A stretch of 26,639 bases of DNA from Pleurotus djamor (taxonomy: Eukaryota; Basidiomycota; Agaricomycetes; Agaricales; Pleurotaceae), in NCBI GenBank assembly GCA_029747585.1, contig JAPEVF010000631.1, positions 1-26,639 on the forward strand. Direction: 5' to 3'. A program made the position numbers and the translations under genes. Shown one piece after another: positions 18,917 through 26,639 of the stretch; positions within the stretch are counted from its first letter, which is position 1, and each line of letters opens with the position of its first letter. The notes under the pieces are model-generated. The model was not told where the DNA came from, did no database searches, and was given only the letters and a program-made list of their open reading frames with translations.

Positions 18917-19525
18917 CTACAGAGTTTCTAAAAACGCTGCGAGACCAGATGTGTTTGAGGATTTGGACTGAGAACGAGCAGCTTCGGCCTTTTTGTTCTT
19001 GGCTAGCATTTCCTCGAGGAGGTTTTTCTTCTTTGGACGTGCTTTTGGGCGATCGGTGGGTTTTGGAGTCGAGGTGGAGGTCGAAGCGATCGCTTGAGGA
19101 CTTTCCACCGTGGCAGGTTTGGGAGAGGAAGGTGTAGGAATGGGAGCGATAGTCTTATCTGCCATGCCTGAACGTGTGTGTGTTGCGACCTCCTCATGGG
19201 TGCGTCGCGTCCTTTCCACCAAGGTATCCTGCGTCCATCCGCATACGCCACAGGTATGCCGCAGCATCCTTGAGAAAGCACTCTGTTTGACAATCCCTTT
19301 CTTCTTGCTCTTCACTTTCCGCATCGAGCGGATCTGGCTATCAGAGTATGCATACCAGGAGCCGCATTTTGGGCAGAAAGGTGAGGACGGGTCATGGTCG
19401 TGGTGTTTCTGCTGCCTTGCTGCATGAAGAGCTGCTATATTCGGGGACGCGGAGAAGAGGACGTAGGGGATGGCCTGCTGGAATTTGAGCGTGGCTGGGT
19501 CGTCTTGTGTTGTTGTTGTCGACAT
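18917..19525 (-). CDS. Rpp21/Snm1/Rpr2-like zinc-ribbon protein (RNase P/MRP subunit candidate)
   Basis: Single-exon frame of 202 residues from the ATG at 19525. A short helical N-terminal part (LKFQQAIPYVLFSASPNIAA) is followed by CPKCGSWY and then, about 40 residues on, CGVCGW. The basic linker between the two Cys pairs contains RKVKSKKKG. This order (helix, C-x2-C, basic loop, C-x2-C) is that of the RNase P/MRP subunit family Rpp21/Rpr2/Snm1, which processes precursor tRNA or rRNA in the nucleus. The C-terminal half is Pro/Ser/Thr-rich, then Lys-rich (KARPKKKNLLEEMLAKNKK), and ends in GLAAFLETL. It is longer than human Rpp21 (154). I cannot say whether it is the RNase P or the RNase MRP subunit. 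A generic zinc-ribbon protein remains possible. Confidence 0.65.
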   Translation of the reverse strand: MSTTTTQDDPATLKFQQAIPYVLFSASPNIAALHAARQQKHHDHDPSSPFCPKCGSWYAYSDSQIRSMRKVKSKKKGIVKQSAFSRMLRHTCGVCGWTQDTLVERTRRTHEEVATHTRSGMADKTIAPIPTPSSPKPATVESPQAIASTSTSTPKPTDRPKARPKKKNLLEEMLAKNKKAEAARSQSKSSNTSGLAAFLETL

Positions 19526-19682
19526 ATCGGAGGTGAGACAGGAGCCAAACAAGGGGCCAAACAAACAAGGCCCATTGTTCCGTTGCGAAATTTATTATTA
19601 TTGTCTTAAGCATGGCTGCATCACCTTTGCCCTCGCATCTCCTTCTTCTTCCGCAACCACCACCATCCACACCACACGCCCA
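19526..19682. promoter_or_regulatory. Divergent promoter, zinc-ribbon gene / BTB-like gene
   Basis: A 157-bp interval lies between outward-facing start codons. It is C/T-rich towards the plus-strand gene and holds an A/T-rich patch near 19590-19605. No specific site is claimed. Confidence 0.45.
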
Positions 19683-21572
19683 ATGGCTCAGCTTCCCTCA
19701 TCTTCCTCTTCATCATCATCACCACCATCCTCCTCCTCCTCAGGCCACAAACACCGTCCGTCCATCTCGAATCCAATGCACTGGCTGAGCAGGACAACTT
19801 CAAATAGCAACAACGTGTCGAAAGCCACTCTTCGTCACGTCGACCACAAGCCAATTCGCTCCATCGAGGTCCTCAGTCCTCAGCGAAAAGGTGTCCTCGG
19901 CGCAGGCGCCACCGTCGTACGCACCCCAGACGAAGCTCTGCGGGACTCGAGCGTGCGACTCACCTACACAGATGCTAATAATCATCATTCTTCATCAACT
20001 GAGGATCTGTCGCCATATAAACCTCAAATAGATCAATTCAAGCCCTCGCATCAGCGACTTCCATCATCAGACTCGCTACGCGGACGGCTACAGGAACGAC
20101 AACACGCTCTCAGACAGCAGCACCAGAGATTAGCTCGCGATTCAGTTGAGGAGCTCGAACAGACGCGACCGGAATCTGATGCCAGCCATATGGATCCCAT
20201 CTCGCGCATCTCGGAGCAGCCTCAGCTCGAACTGGATGATGAGAGCATTCATAGCGAGCTTCCATCGCCACCGTACAGCCCGCCACTCCCAGCTTTACCT
20301 ATATCCGAGCCCACATCTATTGTAGCGACCCCAGAGTCCTCGACATCTTCCCCCCNAGATGCCACCGAGACCCTCGCCGCGTACCATGTCTCAACATTTG
20401 TCCCCTGCTGCACGTCTCAAGACTGCCCCCCAGCCAATCTCCATTTCCAATTCGACCTCTTCCTATTCTTCCGACGAGGTCATGGGTCCTCCCCCTCTCC
20501 CGGCCGCGTTTGTTCCTTCATCCACCCCTTCCATATATATTCCCCCACTCTCCCCTCCGTCCAACTTCCGAGCCATCCTTCTCTCAGAAGTCCCGACGAG
20601 TGCTATCGACTCTTCGAAGATTATTATCACTTTGGAGACCTCATCATCAAGTTGCCGGACAACTCTCGATACCCTGTGTTCGAGGCCGTCGCATTTGGCG
20701 TCGTATCTCAATGATTTATTGGCTCGTAATGCATCGGATAAAGATGCTGACAGGTCTTCAATGTATTCCGTCCAGAGCGACGATGTCTCGACATATCAAC
20801 ATCACCTCACTGGATTGGGATTGTTGCCACAGAGCTCGTTCAGCATGCATCTATTTTTGGACCGGCCCAGTGCTCCGTAAGTCTTGGTTCACGCGTCTCT
20901 ACTTCGGTATGTTATCTGACCGTTGTAATTAGTTATGCCCACATCCTTCATTACCTTCGTTCTCCGGTCGGCACCGCCGAGCATCTCGAAACCCTCCCTC
21001 ATCCACTTCGCCTCCCCGCCACTGTCAGCCACCATTCTTCAATCACATCGCGCATCGACGCTCTACTTGAAGTTCGCGATGAAGCCCATTTCCTCGATCT
21101 ACCGGACCTGGTCGATCTATGCTCCGCAGAACTCACCCGTTACGCGCTTCTCCCCTCTCGGTCTACTCACACGCGAAGCGTCACCCCCAGGAAGTCACAT
21201 ACGCGCGACAAGAATGGTAGCAGCTCGTCGGCATCACTCCTAGAAGCAAATCCACACCGTTCTCGCGCCGGATCGATCCATAGCATGCATGCTTCCGTGC
21301 ATAGTTTACCTGGGTCGCTCGTCGAGAGTAAAGGACTTGCCACTCCTACGCTTACGCCTCAGATCCCTACGAAGGTCCCCAAAGAGGTTAGACCGTCTTC
21401 GCCGCCAAAGGTCGAGCATACTGTCACTGCTGCTGCTGCAATGCCTGCACCCAAGAGCCTTCGTTCCCCGCCTACTCCCCAGTCGTGGATGGGCAGCCAA
21501 CGGAGTCGAAGCCAGAGTAGTGGCGGATCTCCTCGTGTACTTCCAGCGACGCCTCCAGCTGGCTGGATATAA
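19683..21572 (+). CDS. BTB/POZ-like domain protein with long disordered flanks
   Basis: Two exons, 19683-20876 and 20933-21572, give 610 residues once the N at 20356 is dropped. The first about 290 residues are low-complexity (a long Ser run, Pro-rich stretches, an Arg/Gln-rich helix near 20080-20150). The structured part then starts at SSKIIITLETSSSSCRTTLD and continues RPSHLASYLNDLL, FSMHLFLDRPSAPYAHILHY and EAHFLDLPDLVDLCSAELTR. This is the pattern of a T1/BTB fold: a first strand, a threshold helix, a strand with FLDRP, and the later DL-DLC helix. BTB proteins often dimerise or recruit cullin-3, but no partner can be inferred here. The C-terminal third is again Ser/Pro/Arg-rich. Keeping the N would switch to a non-homologous Phe/Pro-rich frame that ends at 20714. 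Start chosen as the first in-frame ATG downstream of the divergent neighbour. Confidence 0.78.
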
Positions 21573-22315
21573 AACCCATCTCCCACTTTCCTTGATTCTC
21601 AACTTTGTATCACACTCACTTATCGTTGCATATGACCAAGCTTTCATCTTCGCTNTTCGTATTTTGCATTCGCTGTCGTTCTGCGCTGGTCATCATCCGT
21701 TTTTTTTTATAATAATAACTCATCAAACATCATCTCTCACTCATTTGCATTACTGATCCACATATATGATAGTCACTAGATTTGTATCATATCTTGTGTA
21801 GCTCTCTTAGTCACTCTTTTCTCATCTCGTTGTTTTTGTGTATGTACCTCGTACGACTACACACCGGAATATATGTTCACCCATATTTCGAGAAGTTCAT
21901 CAATCATCTCGTTCCTTCGATTGATAAATTGTGGTTCCTTCCATCCACGAAGCTATCAAACCCCGCGTCGAGCGGAGTAAGCACCATCAACATCATTCTT
22001 CATAAGTACACAGCTTCCAGTGGAGCAACAAGACAGATTGAGAATCCAAACAGAGACATAATTATTCCTCGTGAAAAGTTACAGTTATAACATGAACGAA
22101 AAACAAACTACAAGGGCCCTACACAGGCAGAGGTAATTGTTCGTGGCAGTGAATAGTCATCGATGGTCACGAAGGTCGTTCGATCGTAAAGAGTGAAGGG
22201 GAAAAAGGAAAGCATAGTGAGCAATTTCGTAGGCGGGAAACAAGTTATACAAGTACAGTGGATTCGATGGGAATCGCTTGGGTGGGTTCCGTGAGGGGGG
22301 ACGGAGGCGTTGCCT
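21573..22315. other. Convergent intergenic region, BTB-like gene and SSD1 3' flanks
   Basis: No gene supported. Two genes end facing each other, so this interval holds both 3' untranslated regions. It contains an N at 21655 and a T-rich then ATA-rich tract at 21699-21718. A 102-codon frame at 21782-22090 has no family features. Confidence 0.55.
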
Positions 22316-25300
22316 TTACTCTGCGTAGGGNTTGACGCTGTAGACTTTGATGACAGGTGGGCTCTTGGTTAGATCGGCGGTTACAATGACCTAGGTAAGA
22401 AGGTTAAGATACATTCGGAGCAGAGAAAAGGTAAATGAACATACTGGGACGGTCATCAACTCCCGGATGTCCTGAACCTTGTGGCCAGCAGGGGTATATC
22501 TCAAACCCTCGAACTCGGGTTTAACCTTAGCCATAGACAGCAAGCGCTGCTTAGAAGTTTCGTTTTTCGCTTCAGTAGGATCGCTACGGCCGAGGACGAT
22601 CTCATCCTCATCACCGTCGTCCTCATCAAACAATGCCTTCTCGTCGTGCACGGAGCGCGAGGTGATCTCCATCTTGAGCGCGTGGTGTTCGGCGTTCTGT
22701 TTGACTTTCTTCAAGTGTTCATCATCGCTGTTCTCGGCGAGCCAGGTAATCACATCGCGATTGGACCAGTAGATTTGAAGGGTGTGAGTACGTTCATCAT
22801 AGACGTGGTTCTGATAAAGATGGTCTCAACCTGATGCTCCCTCAATATATCAAACAAGGAACTTACGTCGATGGGCATCTGATCGACGTGCACACGCTTC
22901 TCAATACCAAATTCTGGTACAAGGACATCGAAAGCGGCATCCAGAACACCAACAACCTTAGCTTGGCGAACAACAGGGCCATAACGCGTCGTCAAGTCGG
23001 AAATGAGGACACAGAGGAACAAATGAGCCGACTGTTCTTGAGCTAAACGAGCGGAATCGCGTTTGCTAACGAATTGGATAAGCATCCCGTCAACCAAGCA
23101 TCAAAGAGAGCCACCACGCACATATTACATTGCTGGGCAACCTTCGCAACGGCATCACGATCCATGTTGAATTTGATGTCGCTGCTGTTCTGGACAATGA
23201 CCTCGAGTTGACGATGGACAAGGACATCCGCATAGCGGCGGATAGGTGATGTGAAATGAGTGTACAAAGGCACGTTCAAGGCGTAGTGTTGGTATTTGGC
23301 GATGTCCAACATTCCAGCACAGAAGTACTTAGCACGTTGGGTAGCCTTGAAGCAGAGGAGCTCGAGGAGGCGGCGGGTGGAGGGATCTTTGACAGCTTCG
23401 AAGGAACGCATCAATGCGCTCGATGAAGACGTGTCCATAGTGTAGCCAAGACGAGCGGCACGCTCGACAAAGGTTTTCTGTGTGAATGTCATCAGAAAGT
23501 AGACGCAAGAAAAGAATACAAAACGCACCAGGCGACGCTCAAGAGGGATGTCATGACGGCGAAGCATAGCTTGTTCGGGGAGGTGGACAGCAATATGTTG
23601 AGCGACTGCGATATTTGCAGCAAGCATATACTAGAGCGAGATGTTCAGTGATAGCACTCGTTGTATGAGAGAACAAACTAACTTCAGCAACAAGGCGGTT
23701 AGAATCGGTGTAATCAACGGGACCACAGTCAGTGGGGAAGCCATTGTCGTCCAAGGAGAAAGTCAGCTTGACGGATTCCAAGCTAAGGGCACCATTGTCA
23801 ACACGTTGGGCACGGAGTTGCTTCGCTAAGTCTTCAAGAACTTTGATGTCGTGGGCAACGTCTGGGGCGCTGTGTTCCGGAGTCACTGGTACACTCCCGA
23901 GGGTCTTCCCTTCAATCACGTTTTGGGCATCTCCGTAGGTCAAGCGAGCCGCAGATCTGATGACGGTCTTCCCAAACCACTTCTTGACGATGCGCGCATC
24001 TTTGGTGAGGGTGAGGACGACAGAAAATGCAAGGCGATCTTGGCCTGGTACGAGACTGCAAATTTGCTCAGAAAGGGCGGGCGGAAGCATGGGAACAGCG
24101 CGTTGGACGAGATAGACACTAGTCGCACGCTTGCGGGCATCGCGGTCAAGGGCCGTATTGGGTTTGACGAAGTGAGAAACATCTGCGATATGAATGCCGA
24201 CATCATATGTCCCATCTTCATTCAGTTTGACGGAGAGCGCGTCGTCGAGATCCTTCGCAGTGTCGGGATCAATAGTGAACACCCTTTCACCTCTAAGATC
24301 TTTGCGCACTGCCAATTCACCTTCAGGAATGCTGCAAAGGTTTAGAGCGAGCTTGAAAAAGGGACGGAGGACGGGACACTCACACCCAAGGCATAGGAGG
24401 CAGGCATTTCAGGACGTTGTCCGTGAAGTCCTCAGTGGGGAAGTTGCAATCCTTCAACAAAGCGCTTGTCTCAACTTCGATGTCGCCAATAGGTCCGAGC
24501 TCTTCAACCAAGGTACCAAAGGGATGAAGAGAACTGATAGGCTGGAAGCGAGTTAGATAAGATAGCAAAGAAAAGCAAAGAAATGGCGTACATGACGCTT
24601 GATGCAGGCGACAAAGAGCTTGTTGACGTAGGCATCAGAGTTCTGAACGAAATCGGGAGGTGCTTGCTCAGTGGGGATGGCAATGAGTGGCACACGCTTA
24701 TCGGTGGGCTTGAACCAAACGATCTTGGGGCGCTCGATGGGGCCACGTCGAGGCTCATCGCCACGGTCACCTTCGCGCTCGCGACGCTCCGCCTCCTGCT
24801 TCTCCTTCGTAGCTGCGGAGGAAGGACGCAACAACCCAAGGGTTCCGGAGAACAGTTGACCAGGCATCCGTTCTACGACAGCGACGACGTGACCAGCAAA
24901 TTGGGGCTTCACGTCATCAGTGACTCTGAAACAGTGTTAGACGATGTAAAGTGACAGAAATTGAAGGACTGACTCCTCATCCTCGAACAACATGAGTCCT
25001 TGACCCTCGACCTCTACGTCGTCCTTCTTCTTGTCGTCCTTGCGACCAGAGAGGGCTTTGATGTCGTAAGCCGAGTTTTCTTCCTTCTTGCGCTTCTTCT
25101 CTTCCTTCTCCTTCTTAGTGCCCCACACTTCATCGACATCGAGTAGCTCTACAGCCACTATGTCCCCTTCAAGGGCACGATTACGGTCCTTCGAACCACA
25201 GATGTAGATATCGGCGTCTAACACCTCCGTTGCAACATACGCATCGGATCGATTACGCTTGTTCACGCGCAGAATACCAACGACAAGCTTGCCAGCAGCG

Positions 25301-26639
25301 AGGAGAGGGGGAAGTGATGCTTGGGGAAGATAGGGAGCGAAGAGGGACTTGCGCTGAGGTTGTTGTTGGAGTTGAGATTGGAATTGTTGTTGCTGCTGCT
25401 GAACGAAGTTGAAGCCACCAAGACCAAGGCCCATCATGTTAGCAGCCATCATGTTGGGAAGCATATTCGGGAAGCTGAACGAAGGCATCTTGTGATGATG
25501 TCCTCCTGCAGCAGCGCGGAACTGCTGCAGACTCTGGAGTTGGGCTTGAGCCTGGGCCAAATCTGCCGCAAAAGCATTGTTCGGTTGAACACCGCCTACA
25601 CCACCATCTTCGAAATAAGCTTTGATCATCTTGCAGAAGAAACAAGACACTCACTTATGCGCCAGCTAGAGTCAGCACGCGAGACCTGGCGTGAATGTCC
25701 ACCAAACGAAGCCGGTGGGGTGAAGCCATCATCGAATCCTTCTTGTCCGTTGAAAGAGTTACCTAGACCTTGTTGGGTTTGATTGGACTTATTCACGACG
25801 TTGACACTGTGACGTCGGCCATGGCCGCGAGGAACGTTTTGTTGCTGGCCATCAATCCCAAGAGGGAGGGACGGCATGTTGCCAAACTGGCCCATATTGC
25901 TTTGAAGAGCACCAAAAGCATTACCTACACCCAGCCCAGCGGGGAAGGTACTTTGTACACGTCTGTGTGCGTTACCACGATTGGGCGCAAGGCCCGAAGT
26001 TTGCATGGATAAGACATGGCCGGAAGCGAGCTGCTGTTGATATAAGGCTTGCTGTTGTTGCTGAAGGGCTTCGATCTGATTCTGGAGTGCGATCTAAGCA
26101 AAACGTTAGTATGAAGCTAGACCAATCGCGTCGAAGGATAAACAAACTTGTTCCGCCATGATGCCAGTAATCTCTCCGCTGTCTGCCTTCCTATGTTGCT
26201 CCTGTGGGGGCAGATTCTTGCTGCTGGAACATTTGTTGTTGTTGCTGAGGGAATTGGAAACCAGCATCTTCCTCGCTGATAGGAGGGCCCATCGAGACCC
26301 CTCTTTGCTTGCGAGCTCCGAACATAAAGTTGGGGGCAAGCTGAGGGCGACCTGTCGGACCAACATCATTTCGTTCCTGCTGCGCAGCGAGAGCGGCGAA
26401 ACGAGGGGGAACGAAGCTCTGCGACTGGGAACGGGGTTGATGGGTTGGCTGTTGGGGAGGAGCGTATTGGCTTTCCTGGATCTCTCCATCCTCGAAGGAC
26501 GCATTGCCATGGCCATCTTCGGCATCTTCCATCATTGAGCCCAGGTTTGGGGAATAATTGTTCAGGTTGGAATATCCACTCGCGCCCATTGATGCGGCCT
26601 TGCGATGATTCAAATTCCCCGGGTAGGCAGAGGCACCAG
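22316..26639 (-). CDS. SSD1: SSD1/DIS3L2-family RNB-domain RNA-binding protein (5' end cut by window)
   Basis: mRNA-binding regulator of cell wall and cytokinesis in fungi, related to the 3'-5' exoribonuclease DIS3L2. Eleven visible exons, starting off the right edge: 26639-26148, 26093-25655, 25607-24974, 24925-24592, 24541-24384, 24331-23683, 23630-23529, 23477-23122, 23065-22867, 22810-22445 and 22390-22316. About 1266 residues are visible. The N-terminal third is Gln/Asn/Pro-rich. A first cold-shock-like domain (RKSLFAPYLPQASLPPLLAA onward) and a second (PQFAGHVVAVVERMPGQLFS onward) precede the RNB domain. The RNB starts FTIDPDTAKDLDDAL and later carries FTSPIRRYADVLVHR. The C-terminal region ends SVNPYAE. 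All visible phases agree except one frame break at a run of five G (26206-26210). The N at 22331 falls in an Asn/Lys codon and does not disturb the frame. Confidence 0.95.
24241..24270 (-). other. RNB active-site acidic motif of SSD1
   Basis: The motif reads IDPDTAKDLDDAL. The Asp spacing (0, +6, +8, +9) matches the metal-binding Asp quartet of E. coli RNase II (D201, D207, D209, D210). Asp codons lie at 24268-24270, 24250-24252, 24244-24246 and 24241-24243. Confidence 0.85.
26206..26210 (-). other. Frame break at a G/C homopolymer in SSD1
   Basis: As read, the first visible SSD1 exon stops at 26191 just after QQQESAPTGAT. One base fewer in the run of five (C on the coding strand) continues into HRKADSGEITGIMAEQ, and the next exon continues IALQNQIEAL. 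There is no usable intron here (the only candidates are about 30 bp or out of phase). Probably a sequence-length error. Confidence 0.75.

Noticed and set aside
19470..19682. Upstream extension of the BTB-like gene to an ATG at 19470
   Set aside because: It would overlap the coding sequence of the divergent zinc-ribbon gene and translate its promoter. The ATG at 19683 starts a composition consistent with the rest.
20357..20714. Continuation of the first BTB frame through the N to 20714
   Set aside because: Gives a Phe/Pro-rich chain without fold features, while the alternative frame contains the BTB-like segments and a good splice donor.
21782..22090. 102-codon plus-strand open frame between the BTB-like gene and SSD1
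   Set aside because: Random-looking composition in a convergent 3' flank, with no conserved piece.
25360..25420. CAA/CAG-type triplet tract as a microsatellite of interest
   Set aside because: It encodes the Gln-rich region expected in fungal SSD1 N-termini, with mixed codons and no long pure run.
1..26639. Transposons, tRNA genes, CRISPR arrays, secondary-metabolite cluster
   Set aside because: No transposase or reverse transcriptase motifs, terminal repeats, cloverleaf signatures, spaced repeats or backbone biosynthetic enzymes were found on either strand.

Overview
This is nuclear DNA from a filamentous basidiomycete, most likely a mushroom-forming Agaricomycete. The evidence is dense genes on both strands, many GT-AG introns of about 47-134 bp (mostly 50-70), frequent GTGCGT, GTGAGT and GTACGT donors, CTNAC-like branch points, and protein families whose sequence style is basidiomycete. 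I see no tRNA, rRNA, transposon or CRISPR. Introns were placed by hand from frame, splice signals and family conservation. Phases were checked arithmetically across each spliced gene.

Layout, left to right. 1-574: no gene. 575-2723 (-): TVP38/TMEM64-type VTT membrane protein. 2968-3404 (-): ribosomal protein eL36. 3798-5555 (-): casein kinase 2 regulatory beta subunit. 5793-7079 (-): FEX1-type fluoride exporter. 7269-8557 (-) and 9096-10351 (-): a tandem pair of closely related, uncharacterised seven-helix membrane proteins. 10651-11947 (+): 3-ketodihydrosphingosine reductase TSC10, divergent from the second copy. 12593-13234 (+): small membrane protein resembling DUF7704. 13435-16323 (-): VID27. 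16503-16897 (+): a 110-residue unknown protein, divergent from VID27. 17492-18794 (+): RTA1-like lipid-translocating membrane protein. 18917-19525 (-): Rpp21/Snm1/Rpr2-like zinc-ribbon protein. 19683-21572 (+): BTB/POZ-like low-complexity protein. 22316 to the right edge (-): SSD1/DIS3L2-family RNA-binding protein, 5' end outside the window.

Most genes are conserved housekeeping or regulatory genes with no pathway in common. The loosest theme is membranes: TSC10 makes a sphingoid base, and the RTA1-like protein belongs to the family that includes the yeast sphingoid-base exporter RSB1. The least-described content is the tandem seven-helix pair. It arose by duplication of a unit of about 1.8 kb that also carried the start region of FEX1 and the TSC10-side promoter.

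Sequence quality affects interpretation. Six of the seven N characters lying in coding exons are surplus bases: dropping them restores the family-consistent frame in three genes. SSD1 has one further frame break at a run of five G without an N. I read these as sequencing or assembly errors, not pseudogenes.
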